From the NCBI RefSeq assembly GCF_004916905.1, contig NZ_SDLV01000047.1, forward strand, positions 1-64,000: a stretch of DNA of 64,000 bases. Direction: 5' to 3'. The number at the start of each line of letters is the position of its first letter. The stretch's first letter is position 1. The position numbers were made by a program, and so were the translations under genes. Under the pieces are notes generated by a model. It ran no database searches. It had not been told where the DNA came from and worked only from the letters and a program-made list of their open reading frames with translations. Below, one piece after another: positions 35,318-43,621 of this stretch. Origin of the DNA: Chryseobacterium candidae (GTDB taxonomy: Bacteria; Bacteroidota; Bacteroidia; Flavobacteriales; Weeksellaceae).

Positions 35318-36184
35318 ATGAAGGCAGCCATATATTCTCAGAAAAAAGATCTTGATACTTTTTTATATTTAAGTAAGTTTATCTCTGAACTTGAAGCAAG
35401 AGATGTAAAATCTGTTCTGTATGATGAAATGGCTGAAGCACTTCAGTTTTCAAAAATATTCGAAACTTTCAATTCTAAGCAGGATCTTCTGGATAAAAAA
35501 GTGGATCTTTTCTTCACTTTCGGTGGAGACGGAACGATTGTAAATTCTTTAACCTTCATTGAGGATCTTGAAATTCCGGTGGTAGGAGTAAATACAGGAA
35601 GACTTGGATTTTTGGCCTTTTTCACAAAAGAAGAAGCTTTTAAAGAACTGGATTCCATTCTAAAAGGCGATGTAAAAACAAGCCGCCGTGCAGTAATTGA
35701 AGTGGTTTCGCCCAAACTGGAAGGAGCTTTCCCTTATGCGCTAAACGACGTTACTGTTTCCAGAAAAGAAACAACATCAATGATTACAGTAGATTCTTAT
35801 ATCAATGATGAGTTTCTGAATGTATTCTGGGGTGACGGTGTGATTATTTCAACCCCTACAGGTTCTACTGCTTACTCTCTGAGCTGCGGAGGACCAATCA
35901 TTTCTCCCAATAACGAAAATTTTGTCATTACTCCCATCGCTCCACACAATCTGAATGTGAGACCTTTAGTAGTAAATGATAAAGTAGAAATAAAATTCAG
36001 GGTGGAAAGCCGTGTACCACAATACTCTCTTTCTTTAGACTCCCGGCTGATACACATAGAAACCGACAAGGAAATCATCATTAAAAAGGCAAAATTCCAG
36101 CTTCTTCTGGTGCAGCCCAACAGTTTGAGTTTCTATGAAACCATCCGTCAGAAGCTTCTTTGGGGCCGAGATAAAAGAAACTAG
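35318..36184 (+). CDS. nadK: NAD kinase
   Basis: The 288-aa enzyme has FFTFGGDGTIVNSL (GGDG motif with the catalytic Asp), GVNTGRLGFLAFF, NDVTVSRKE, and GDGVIISTPTGSTAYSLSCGGP for substrate binding. It phosphorylates NAD to NADP. It is coupled to the CBS protein gene. Length is typical. Confidence 0.95.
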   Translation: MKAAIYSQKKDLDTFLYLSKFISELEARDVKSVLYDEMAEALQFSKIFETFNSKQDLLDKKVDLFFTFGGDGTIVNSLTFIEDLEIPVVGVNTGRLGFLAFFTKEEAFKELDSILKGDVKTSRRAVIEVVSPKLEGAFPYALNDVTVSRKETTSMITVDSYINDEFLNVFWGDGVIISTPTGSTAYSLSCGGPIISPNNENFVITPIAPHNLNVRPLVVNDKVEIKFRVESRVPQYSLSLDSRLIHIETDKEIIIKKAKFQLLLVQPNSLSFYETIRQKLLWGRDKRN

Positions 36185-36202
36185 TAATTTCTTAAAAATG
36201 AT

Positions 36203-36210
36203 TACCTTTA
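36203..36210 (+). promoter_or_regulatory. Putative -7 box of the aldolase gene
   Basis: TACCTTTA matches TAnnTTTG with one mismatch, 45 nt before the ATG at 36255. Confidence 0.4.
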
Positions 36211-36254
36211 CACGAAATTAAAACACCTAATAAATTTATAATAAAAAGTAAAAC

Positions 36255-37325
36255 ATGAGCAGAATTTTTCCGGCAGGAGTTGCCACAGGTCAGTTAGTTA
36301 CTGATATCTTTCAGTATGCTAAAGAAAACAAATTTGCATTACCTGCAGTAAACGTAATTGGATCCAGCAACGTAAATGCTACAATGGAAACTGCAGCAAA
36401 ATTAAACGCTCCTGTCATTATTCAGTTTTCAAATGGAGGAGCTGCTTTTAATGCAGGGAAAGGATTAAACAATGACGGGCAAAAGTCTGCAATCTTAGGA
36501 GCAATTGCCGGTGCAAAGCATATTCACACTCTGGCTGAAGCTTACGGAGCAACGGTAATTCTACACACAGACCACTGTGCAAAGAAATTACTTCCCTGGA
36601 TTGACGGATTGATGGATGCTAACGAAGAATTTTTCAAGCAGACAGGAAAATCTCTTTACTCTTCTCACATGTTAGACCTTTCTGAAGAATCTTTAGAAGA
36701 AAATCTTGAGATTTCAGCTCAGTATTTCGAGAGAATGGCTAAGCTTCAGATGACTCTTGAAGTAGAAATCGGGGTTACAGGAGGGGAAGAAGATGGTGTT
36801 GACAACTCAGACGTTGATAATTCTAAATTATATACCCAGCCTGAAGACGTAGCTTATACTTATGAAAAATTAAAAGCTATTTCTGATAACTTCACAATCG
36901 CTGCTGCCTTCGGTAACGTACACGGAGTTTACAAGCCTGGTAACGTAGTTCTTACCCCGAAAATCCTTGACAATTCTCAGAAATATGTTCAGGAAAAATT
37001 CGGAACATCTGCTAAACCTATCAACTTCGTATTCCACGGAGGCTCAGGATCTACTTTAGAAGAGATCAGAGAAGCTATCGACTATGGAGTAATCAAAATG
37101 AATATCGACACCGACCTTCAGTTTGCTTACACAGAAGGGGTAAGAGATTATATGGTTAACAATATTGAATATTTAAGAGCTCAAATCGGAAACCCTGAAG
37201 GAGAAGAAAAACCTAACAAGAAATTCTACGACCCAAGAGTTTGGGTAAGAAAAGGTGAAGAAACATTCTCTACAAGATTGGTGAAAGCATTTGAAGATTT
37301 AAATAACGTAAATACTTTAAAATAA
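36255..37325 (+). CDS. fbaA: Fructose-bisphosphate aldolase, class II
   Basis: The 356-aa zinc aldolase has LPAVNVIGSSNVNATMETA, the Zn-binding ILHTDHCAKK, LEVEIGVTGGEEDGVD, AAFGNVHGVYKPGNV with a Zn His, VFHGGSGSTLEEI and MNIDTDLQFAYT. It makes or splits fructose-1,6-bisphosphate. It matches the longer FbaA type of E. coli. Codon use looks biased toward highly expressed genes. Confidence 0.96.
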   Translation: MSRIFPAGVATGQLVTDIFQYAKENKFALPAVNVIGSSNVNATMETAAKLNAPVIIQFSNGGAAFNAGKGLNNDGQKSAILGAIAGAKHIHTLAEAYGATVILHTDHCAKKLLPWIDGLMDANEEFFKQTGKSLYSSHMLDLSEESLEENLEISAQYFERMAKLQMTLEVEIGVTGGEEDGVDNSDVDNSKLYTQPEDVAYTYEKLKAISDNFTIAAAFGNVHGVYKPGNVVLTPKILDNSQKYVQEKFGTSAKPINFVFHGGSGSTLEEIREAIDYGVIKMNIDTDLQFAYTEGVRDYMVNNIEYLRAQIGNPEGEEKPNKKFYDPRVWVRKGEETFSTRLVKAFEDLNNVNTLK

Positions 37326-37414
37326 GAACTGTAAATTTGTATCAATGTAAAAAGTATTCATAGAAATACATTTACATTGGTGCATTTTACATTTATACAT
37401 TAATACAAACAAAA

Positions 37415-38269
37415 ATGGCATTCGACTGGTTTAAAAGAAAAGCAAAAAACATTACCACTTCTACTGATGAGAAAAAGGACGTTCCCAAAGGGCTTTGGCA
37501 TCAGACTCCATCCGGAAAAGTAGTGGAACATGATGAACTAAAGAGGAATAACTATGTTTCTCCTGAAGATGGATTTCATGTGAGAATAGGAAGTGCAGAA
37601 TTTTTTGACATCCTTTTTGACGGTGGTAAATTTACCGAACTGGATGCCAATGTTGAAAGTATTGATATCTTAAACTTCAAAGATACAAAGCCTTACAAAG
37701 ACCGTTTGAAAGAAGTAAAAGCTAAAACTAAGCTTACAGATTCTATCAGAAATGCTGTAGGAACCGTAAAAGGAACTGAAATGGTAGTTTCTTGTATGGA
37801 TTTTGCGTTCATCGGTGGATCTTTGGGTTCTGTAATGGGAGAAAAGATCAGACGAGCGGTAGACTACTGTATCAAGCATAAACTTCCGTATATGATTATC
37901 TGTCAGTCCGGAGGAGCAAGAATGCAGGAAGCCACTTACTCGTTGATGCAGCTTGCAAAAGTTCAGGCTAAATTGGCTCAGCTTTCTGAAGCAGGCCTTT
38001 TATACATCGCTTACCTTTGTGATCCTACATTCGGAGGAATTACAGCTTCTTTCGCAATGACTGCCGATATCATTATGGCAGAGCCGGGAGCACTGATCGG
38101 TTTCGCAGGACCAAGAGTCATCCGTGAAACAATCGGTAGAGATTTACCGGAAGGATTCCAGACATCAGAATTCTTACAGGAAAAAGGATTTGTAGATTTC
38201 ATCGTAAAAAGAACTGAAATTCAGGATACTGTTGCCAAAACAGTCAATTTATTAGCTGTAAAAGCATAG
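37415..38269 (+). CDS. accD: Acetyl-CoA carboxylase carboxyltransferase beta subunit, lacking the Zn finger
   Basis: The 284-aa protein has the crotonase-like carboxyltransferase core (CMDFAFIGGSLGSVMGEKI, CQSGGARMQEATYSLMQL, GALIGFAGPRVIRETIG, LPEGFQTSEFL). The N-terminal zinc ribbon normally made by two CxxC pairs is replaced by GLWHQTPSGKVVEHDEL and NNYVSPEDGFHVRIG, with no Cys. The subunit works with AccA to form malonyl-CoA. Loss of the finger is probably a lineage trait. Confidence 0.94.
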   Translation: MAFDWFKRKAKNITTSTDEKKDVPKGLWHQTPSGKVVEHDELKRNNYVSPEDGFHVRIGSAEFFDILFDGGKFTELDANVESIDILNFKDTKPYKDRLKEVKAKTKLTDSIRNAVGTVKGTEMVVSCMDFAFIGGSLGSVMGEKIRRAVDYCIKHKLPYMIICQSGGARMQEATYSLMQLAKVQAKLAQLSEAGLLYIAYLCDPTFGGITASFAMTADIIMAEPGALIGFAGPRVIRETIGRDLPEGFQTSEFLQEKGFVDFIVKRTEIQDTVAKTVNLLAVKA

Positions 38270-38290
38270 TATCTGTAACAAAAACAATAC

Positions 38291-38319
38291 AATCTCTCTC
38301 TAATTAGGGAGAGATTTTT
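38291..38319 (+). terminator. Rho-independent terminator
   Basis: AATCTCTC / GAGAGATT stem with a 10-nt loop and TTTTT, ending just before the start of the next gene. Confidence 0.8.
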
Positions 38320-38323
38320 ATTT

Positions 38324-38833
38324 ATGAGGACTTTTAAGATATTTTTCAATACCATCAGAAGTATGAGTTTTAAAAAGATTATCCGTCTTTTATCACTTGT
38401 CCTTCCCCATCCTCTTTTCGCTTTACTCAGTTTTTATGCCACGGTAAAGGCATTTACCATTGCACAGAAAAAATTTCCTGAAACAGCCTCCAATAACGGA
38501 ATTGGAAATGCTTTCAGACACGCGCTTTGGTGCTGCTTCATTATGATGTACTGCTGCAAAATCTCTTCCCCTAAAAAAGCGCTGGATTTCTGCAAAAGAA
38601 TAACAGATATGCACGAAGAACTTTTCCCTAATGAGCCTTTGGAAACCAAAATGGATCTCCATAACAACAAAATCGGAATGGATTATTTTATGGAAATTCT
38701 CCCCGGAATTCACCGCCAGTTTTTTGAAAAGAGTTTCTTTGTTAATGCATTAATCAAAAAAATGGATGACGCAAAGGTTCTGAAAAATCTTGATGATGAT
38801 TTTGAAGGGCATCTTGTTTATCTGGAAGAGTAA
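38324..38833 (+). CDS. DUF6973-like protein
   Basis: The 169-aa protein has a hydrophobic N-terminal region (LLSLVLPHPLFALLSFYATV) and a His/Asp/Asn-rich motif set: GIGNAFRHALWCCF, ITDMHEELFP and KMDLHNNKIGMDYF. That pattern resembles the DUF6973 group, in which the His and Asp may form a metal-hydrolase site. Function is unknown. The start is directly behind a terminator, so it probably has its own promoter. Confidence 0.6.
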   Translation: MRTFKIFFNTIRSMSFKKIIRLLSLVLPHPLFALLSFYATVKAFTIAQKKFPETASNNGIGNAFRHALWCCFIMMYCCKISSPKKALDFCKRITDMHEELFPNEPLETKMDLHNNKIGMDYFMEILPGIHRQFFEKSFFVNALIKKMDDAKVLKNLDDDFEGHLVYLEE

Positions 38834-38843
38834 TTTTATTCTT

Positions 38844-39007
38844 TAACGCAACGAATACGCTAAGAAAATATAAAAACTCAATGCCTATTTTCGTCCGCAA
38901 GGGCATTTCATTCAGCAATGTTTTCTGAGTGTAGCTGTTTGCTTATTGCTAACGCCTTCGCGAACGAAAAAAGCTTCACTATTAGAATCCTTGCGGACTC
39001 TGCGTTA
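38844..39007. repeat. Dyad-symmetric dispersed repeat element
   Basis: The outer arms TAACGCA (38844-38850) and TGCGTTA (39001-39007) enclose inner imperfect arms TTCGTCCGCAAGGGC (38890-38904) and GCCTTCGCGAACGAA (38954-38968). Part of the left half is related to 46626-46650. It looks like a non-coding hairpin repeat, possibly a MITE or REP-like element. Confidence 0.6.
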
Positions 39008-39071
39008 TAAACTCTAAAATCAGAAGTTATCATTACTTTTCCTTCACATCAGATAAACAAAAGACTTTAGT

Positions 39072-39097
39072 TATTTTTGTGGTTTAAAGTATTTTTG
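39072..39097 (+). promoter_or_regulatory. Two -7-like boxes upstream of the SpmAB gene
   Basis: TATTTTTG occurs at 39072-39079 and 39090-39097, both perfect TAnnTTTG. The second is 28 nt before the ATG at 39125. Confidence 0.5.
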
Positions 39098-39124
39098 ATA
39101 AGTTTAAACAATTAAATCAATCAG

Positions 39125-40528
39125 ATGGTTCTCAGCAGAATTTGGTCGGCTTTCATTATCATTGCCATTGCCATTGCCAGTATAAAATACGTATCGTCAG
39201 GTCACTACAAAACCATATTCAATGATATGGTGGTAGGAAAAGGTGGTGATACAGTGAAGATTGCATCCCAGCCTATGAGCAGCTTCTCTCCTCTTGTAAG
39301 AGACAGCCTGATGAAAAAGAATGATTTCGCAGACAGCAGAATTCACTATAAAACAGATTCTTTAAAACAGAATGTAAATGTTTATCGCGTTCAGGAAGCT
39401 GACGGAGTCATCGGAACCTCTGAAACTGCGGTGAAGATCTGTCTTGGTCTTATCGGAATCATGACCCTTTTTATGGGATTCATGAGTATTGCTGAAAAAG
39501 CAGGAGGTATTAACCTTCTAAGCCGTCTGATTCAGCCCTTTTTCTCCAAATTATTTCCCGATATTCCCAAGAATCACCCTGCTTTCGGTCATATGCTGAT
39601 GAATTTCAGCGCTAACCTTCTGGGACTGGATAATGCTGCTACTCCTTTTGGACTTAAGGCAATGGAAAGTCTCCAGACCTTAAATCCCAATAAAGATACC
39701 GCCAGCAATTCACAGATTATGTTCCTGTGTCTTCATGCCGGAGGAATGACGTTAATCCCGGTCTCTATTATCGCCATCAGAGCCTCTATGGGATCAAAGA
39801 CCCCTACAGATATTTTCCTTCCTTGCATGATCGCCACTTTTGCGGCAACTTTAGCTGCGATGATTATTGTTTCTTTATACCAGAAAATCAATCTTCTTCG
39901 TCCGGTGGTAATAGCTTATGTAGGAGGAATTTCAGCAATTATTGCTTTATTGGTAGTATACCTTGTACAATTGAGTAAGGATGAACTGGATGACTTCAGT
40001 AAAGTATTAAGCAATGGTTTAATTCTGTTTATCTTCCTTGTGATTGTATTAGGAGCTGTTTATAAAAAAATTAACGTTTTTGATGCCTTTATTGAAGGCG
40101 CAAAAGAAGGCTTCACCACCTGTGTTAAAATTATTCCTTATCTGGTTGGAATGCTGATTGCGATTTCATTACTAAGAACTTCCGGTGTATTTGATGTGAT
40201 TATTGACGGGATGAAATGGGTAGCCAACGTTGCCAATATGGATCCGAGATTTGTGGATGGACTTCCAACTGCATTGATCAAACCTTTATCCGGTTCAGGA
40301 GCCAGAGGAATGATGGTGGATACGATGGCCACATTTGGAGCAGATAGCTTCCAGGGAAAATTAGCGGCAGTACTTCAGGGAAGCTCAGATACGACGTTCT
40401 ATGTAATTGCAGTATATTTTGGTGCCGTAGCCGTTAAGAATACAAGATACACGGTAATTGCCATGCTTCTGGCCGATTTAGTTGGTGTTATCACTGCAAT
40501 TGCATTAGCTTATTTATTCTTTGCTTAA
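39125..40528 (+). CDS. Fused SpmA-SpmB nucleoside-recognition (Gate) membrane protein
   Basis: The 467-aa protein joins two Gate-domain membrane units. The first has IGIMTLFMGFMSIAEKAGGINLLSRLIQPFFSKLFPDIP and NFSANLLGLDNAATPFGLKAM (SpmA-like). The second has PYLVGMLIAISLLRTSGVFDVII and KPLSGSGARGMMVDTM (SpmB-like). In spore formers the pair acts in spore core dehydration; here the organism is non-sporulating and the role is unknown, perhaps transport of a nucleoside-like compound. Confidence 0.9.
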   Translation: MVLSRIWSAFIIIAIAIASIKYVSSGHYKTIFNDMVVGKGGDTVKIASQPMSSFSPLVRDSLMKKNDFADSRIHYKTDSLKQNVNVYRVQEADGVIGTSETAVKICLGLIGIMTLFMGFMSIAEKAGGINLLSRLIQPFFSKLFPDIPKNHPAFGHMLMNFSANLLGLDNAATPFGLKAMESLQTLNPNKDTASNSQIMFLCLHAGGMTLIPVSIIAIRASMGSKTPTDIFLPCMIATFAATLAAMIIVSLYQKINLLRPVVIAYVGGISAIIALLVVYLVQLSKDELDDFSKVLSNGLILFIFLVIVLGAVYKKINVFDAFIEGAKEGFTTCVKIIPYLVGMLIAISLLRTSGVFDVIIDGMKWVANVANMDPRFVDGLPTALIKPLSGSGARGMMVDTMATFGADSFQGKLAAVLQGSSDTTFYVIAVYFGAVAVKNTRYTVIAMLLADLVGVITAIALAYLFFA

Positions 40529-40535
40529 TAATAAA

Positions 40536-40559
40536 GTTGCTGGTTGACAGTTGCTGGTT
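40536..40559. repeat. Heptamer-type repeats, left flank of the four-helix-bundle gene
   Basis: GTTGCTGGTTG (40536-40546) and GTTGCTGGTT (40550-40559) are near reverse complements of the CAACTAGCAAC units in the array at 40952-40991. Confidence 0.55.
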
Positions 40560-40583
40560 TTTTAATCGTTAAAAAAGATATTA

Positions 40584-40949
40584 ATGAGCTACGAAAAACT
40601 TGATATTTATAATATTGCTTTTGAGTTGTTTATTGAAACACATGCACTTTCACTCAAACTGCCAAACTACGAATTATATGAATTGGGCAGTCAGTTGAGA
40701 CGATCTGCCGATTCCATTGTTACAAACATTGCAGAAGGTTATGGAAGAAACAATTACAAAGGTGACTTTATCAGATTTCTTACTTACTCTCAGGCAAGTT
40801 GTGATGAAACAGTTTGCCACTTATCAAAAATCAATCGCCTCTATCCGGATTTAAGCTTAGGCTTTAAAGAAAAATCAGAACAATATAAACTCCTAGGAGG
40901 AAAAATCAATAACTTTATAAAATACGTCCAATTAAACTGGAGAACATAA
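40584..40949 (+). CDS. Four-helix-bundle protein of the 23S rRNA intervening-sequence family
   Basis: The 121-aa helical protein has the family features LDIYNIAFELFIETHAL, ELGSQLRRSADSIVTNIAEGYGRN and FIRFLTYSQASCDET. Relatives are encoded in 23S rRNA intervening sequences and as scattered single genes in Bacteroidota. Binding to nucleic acid has been suggested, without a settled function. The gene is framed by heptamer repeats in opposite orientation, which may reflect mobility. Confidence 0.85.
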   Translation: MSYEKLDIYNIAFELFIETHALSLKLPNYELYELGSQLRRSADSIVTNIAEGYGRNNYKGDFIRFLTYSQASCDETVCHLSKINRLYPDLSLGFKEKSEQYKLLGGKINNFIKYVQLNWRT

Positions 40950-40951
40950 AC

Positions 40952-40991
40952 GCAACTAGCAACTAGCAACTAGCAACTAGCAACTAGCAAC
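40952..40991. repeat. Tandem GCAACTA array
   Basis: Five full 7-bp units GCAACTA and a partial sixth lie directly after the four-helix-bundle gene and before the next ATG (41005). It is probably a slippage-prone spacer. Confidence 0.85.
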
Positions 40992-41004
40992 AAAACTATT
41001 CATT

Positions 41005-41397
41005 ATGATCACAGATAAAGAATTTACCCTAAGACTCATCCGCCAATTAACCCAGGCATTGGAAAAACTGATTCTGGATAAACCTGAAGAAAGTTTAATG
41101 CAGAAAGAGCTGGATTTTGATACGTTGATGAGAGATATTTTCAAGATGAGTTTTACAGAGGTTGCTTCCAAAACCAAGGAACAGATGATTGCCATCGTTA
41201 ATGAAAGACAGGAAAGAGATCATAAAGATTATTATGAAATGTTGGGAAATCTTTTCTATTTCAACAGCAAACATGAAAATAACAAAGATTTTCAGGATAA
41301 AGCAAAGACATTCTATGAGCTATATCTTCAGACCAGTGGAATCTTTGCACTCCCAATCATCAACAGAATAAATGAATTAAAAAAAGCACTTGAATAA
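41005..41397 (+). CDS. Hypothetical helical protein
   Basis: This 130-aa protein is almost all alpha-helical and charged (FTLRLIRQLTQALEKLILDKPEE; YYEMLGNLFYFNSKHENNKDFQDKAKTFYELYLQ). No signal peptide or membrane segment is seen, and no family is recognised. Its stop codon is inside the shared terminator hairpin with the convergent tonB-type gene. Confidence 0.65.
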   Translation: MITDKEFTLRLIRQLTQALEKLILDKPEESLMQKELDFDTLMRDIFKMSFTEVASKTKEQMIAIVNERQERDHKDYYEMLGNLFYFNSKHENNKDFQDKAKTFYELYLQTSGIFALPIINRINELKKALE

Positions 41398-41414
41398 AGT
41401 GCTTTTGTATTTTT
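41382..41414. terminator. Terminator overlapping the gene end
   Basis: AAAAGCACTT / AAGTGCTTTT with a 5-nt loop spans the stop codon of the hypothetical gene and lies against the 3' end of the convergent tonB-type gene. It is suitable for both directions. Confidence 0.8.
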
Positions 41415-42303
41415 AGAATGTAATTTTATAAGTTCCGGTGGAAGAAGTATTGGCTTTCTCTGCCTTTACATACTTTTTAACCCAGGCAACAGATGTAGAT
41501 GCTACACAAGGATCTGAAATCCCTCCGGCTCTTCTTGCGGAAACAACATTTCCTGCTTTATCTACAGTATAAGCAATGGTAATTGATCCGCTTGCCGTGC
41601 AGCTGTGAGAAGGCTGTGCTCCTCCTCTTCCCATTGTTCCGGGAATATAGCCTACCAGTTTTCTATCGATTCCTACTTTACTGTCTCCGTTTCCGTCACC
41701 ACCTAAAGGATCTCCTGCATTTCCAATTCCTTCACCTGTCCCCTGGCTTCCTGCTTTGGTTCCTCTTCCTTTGATCAGGTTTCCGATAGCAGCATTTCCT
41801 TTTCCGTCTCCATTCCCTGTTTTTGAGTTTGCCGCAGCTGCTCCTGATTTTTTGGTATTTTTTGAAGCACTCGTGCTGGTGGCTTCTTTTTTCTCAGCTT
41901 TTTTAGATTCCTCTTTTTTAGGAAAAGCAGCTTTTGAATTATTTCCTGTAATGACCTTCTCTTTAACCTCAGTTTTCTTTGGTTCCGGAGTAGGAGCTGG
42001 TTCTGGTTTTATAACTGTTTTTGTTTCCGAAACCGGAGTTTCTGCAGGCACTGATGTTACTTCTTCTGTTGCAGCAGCAAGACTTCCAGGCTGTTCAGCT
42101 GGCTCTTCAATCCCCTTTCCATTTCTGTTGTCTCCGAAGTTCACCAGCATGGTAGTAACCACTTCAGGATCTTTGTCCAGTTCAGGTTTTAATTTATACA
42201 AAAAAACAAAAAGCAAAATAGCAGCCCAGATAAGAATAGAAAGCAGTGCGCTCTTTACTCTATCTTTATTTTCTTCGTTTCTGTTTGCTGTATAGCTTTT
42301 CAT
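41413..42303 (-). CDS. TonB-type energy transducer
   Basis: The 296-aa protein has a short cytoplasmic start, a membrane segment at about 20-40 (ALLSILIWAAILLFVFLYKL), a Pro/Glu/Lys and Ala-rich spacer, a Gly/Asn-rich section, and a C-terminal domain with SGSITIAYTVDKAGNVVSARRAGG. The conserved Cys pair (HSCTASG and DPCVAS) may form a disulfide. It links the proton-driven ExbB-ExbD motor to outer-membrane receptors. It is the last gene of an exbB-exbD-tonB operon. Confidence 0.85.
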   Translation of the reverse strand: MKSYTANRNEENKDRVKSALLSILIWAAILLFVFLYKLKPELDKDPEVVTTMLVNFGDNRNGKGIEEPAEQPGSLAAATEEVTSVPAETPVSETKTVIKPEPAPTPEPKKTEVKEKVITGNNSKAAFPKKEESKKAEKKEATSTSASKNTKKSGAAAANSKTGNGDGKGNAAIGNLIKGRGTKAGSQGTGEGIGNAGDPLGGDGNGDSKVGIDRKLVGYIPGTMGRGGAQPSHSCTASGSITIAYTVDKAGNVVSARRAGGISDPCVASTSVAWVKKYVKAEKANTSSTGTYKITF

Positions 42304-42338
42304 CTTAAAACGTAATTGTTTCCGGAAATCCGGATCTG

Positions 42339-42737
42339 TTATTTATCTTTAACGGTTGCAATGGCAATGTTAAATTTATATTTCTCAGCAATTTCCATTA
42401 CAAAAACTACATCTTTATGTAATGTATTTTCGTCTGCTCTTATCGTGAATGATTTATTGGTCTGGCTGGCCAATTTATCTACAATAATCCTCTCCAGTTC
42501 TCCTTTATTTACAGGATTGTCATCCACAAAGAATGAACCATCCGGTTTGATACTTACTGTCACAGGATTCGGAATATTATCATCAACGGCTCCGGCTTTC
42601 GGCAGATTCACATCAATAGCGCTTTGATTGGCTGCTGAAGAGGTGATCATAAAGAAAATCAGCATCAACAGGATAACGTCTGTCATCGCTGCTAAACTGA
42701 ATTCCGGATTTGCTTTATTTCTTCTTTGAATTTTCAT
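42339..42737 (-). CDS. exbD: ExbD/TolR-family biopolymer transport protein
   Basis: The 132-aa protein has one N-terminal membrane helix with the key Asp (FSLAAMTDVILLMLIFFMI), then a periplasmic domain with VNLPKAGAV and ISIKPDGSFFVDDNP-like strands. It forms the proton channel together with ExbB. It sits 11 bp after exbB and 35 bp before the TonB-type gene. Confidence 0.92.
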   Translation of the reverse strand: MKIQRRNKANPEFSLAAMTDVILLMLIFFMITSSAANQSAIDVNLPKAGAVDDNIPNPVTVSIKPDGSFFVDDNPVNKGELERIIVDKLASQTNKSFTIRADENTLHKDVVFVMEIAEKYKFNIAIATVKDK

Positions 42738-42748
42738 CGTAAGAAAAT

Positions 42749-43453
42749 TTATAAAGGTTTGTTGATAAGGTCTAAAAATTCTCCTGACATATTCTGAGCT
42801 TTAAGGACAAATTTATCAATCCTTGTCAATAGAATATTATAGCAGAAGTTAGCCGGAATTGCCACAGCAAGACCTACAGCGGTCTGTCCCAAAGCAGTAT
42901 AGATACCTTCAGAAAGTGTTTTCGGAGAGAAAGATCCTGTGGCATGGGAAAGATTAAAGAAAGCAATAATCATCCCGATTACCGTACCTAAAAGGCCCAA
43001 CATGGGTGCTATACTTGGCACTACAGCCAAAAGGTTCAGATTTTTTTCCATATTGGCAACCTCTACCTGTGCCTGCGATTCCATAGCACTTACAATATCA
43101 GAAACAGGACGTCCTAATCTTGAAATTCCTTTTTCTAAAATTCTTCCTTCAGGAGAGTTCTGGGTTTTGCAGTAATCTCCTGCTGCTTCTATTTTCCCAG
43201 CCTTGATGAAGTCTTCGATATTGTTCATGAAGTTGGAATCTGTTTTTGATGTCAGCCTTTTGATAAAGAAAAATCTTTCAAAAAACAGATATAGAGAAAA
43301 CACTCCCAATAGCAACACAGTGACCATCACTATTTTAGCAAAAGCTCCTCCGTGGAACATAATCTTCCAGAATGAGAACTCTAAGTTGTCCGCAGCAACT
43401 GCAGGAGTAGCGATTTGTGCAAATAAAATCTGAGAAAGTTCCGTTAACAGCAT
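42749..43453 (-). CDS. exbB: MotA/TolQ/ExbB proton channel protein
   Basis: The 234-aa protein has three membrane helices and the ExbB pattern VVPSIAPMLGLLGTVIGMIIAF and GIYTALGQTAVGLAVAIPANFCYN. It forms the pentameric motor with ExbD. As first gene of the operon it is preceded by a minus-strand -7 box, TACATTTG, at 43483-43490. Confidence 0.94.
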   Translation of the reverse strand: MLLTELSQILFAQIATPAVAADNLEFSFWKIMFHGGAFAKIVMVTVLLLGVFSLYLFFERFFFIKRLTSKTDSNFMNNIEDFIKAGKIEAAGDYCKTQNSPEGRILEKGISRLGRPVSDIVSAMESQAQVEVANMEKNLNLLAVVPSIAPMLGLLGTVIGMIIAFFNLSHATGSFSPKTLSEGIYTALGQTAVGLAVAIPANFCYNILLTRIDKFVLKAQNMSGEFLDLINKPL

Positions 43454-43482
43454 TAAATGTAAATTTTATTAAATTTCAACGA

Positions 43483-43490
43483 CAAATGTA
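43483..43490 (-). promoter_or_regulatory. Promoter -7 box of exbB-exbD-tonB
   Basis: The minus strand reads TACATTTG, a perfect TAnnTTTG, 30 nt before the start at 43453. Confidence 0.5.
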
Positions 43491-43621
43491 GGAGAATATT
43501 ATGAATTGAACTCTTAAAAATTGCTTAAAAACAACTTAAATTTTGTTACAATTTTACAAACAGCAAATTTCTTTCCAAAATTATTTGAAAAGAAATCCGG
43601 TACTAAGAATGAAGGTATCGG

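Noticed and set aside
40952..40991. Heptamer array as a CRISPR
   Set aside because: Units are 7 bp without spacers, and no cas genes are near.
41756..42295. 179-aa plus-strand frame over the tonB-type gene
   Set aside because: It mirrors the biased Pro/Lys/Ala codons of the real gene on the other strand.
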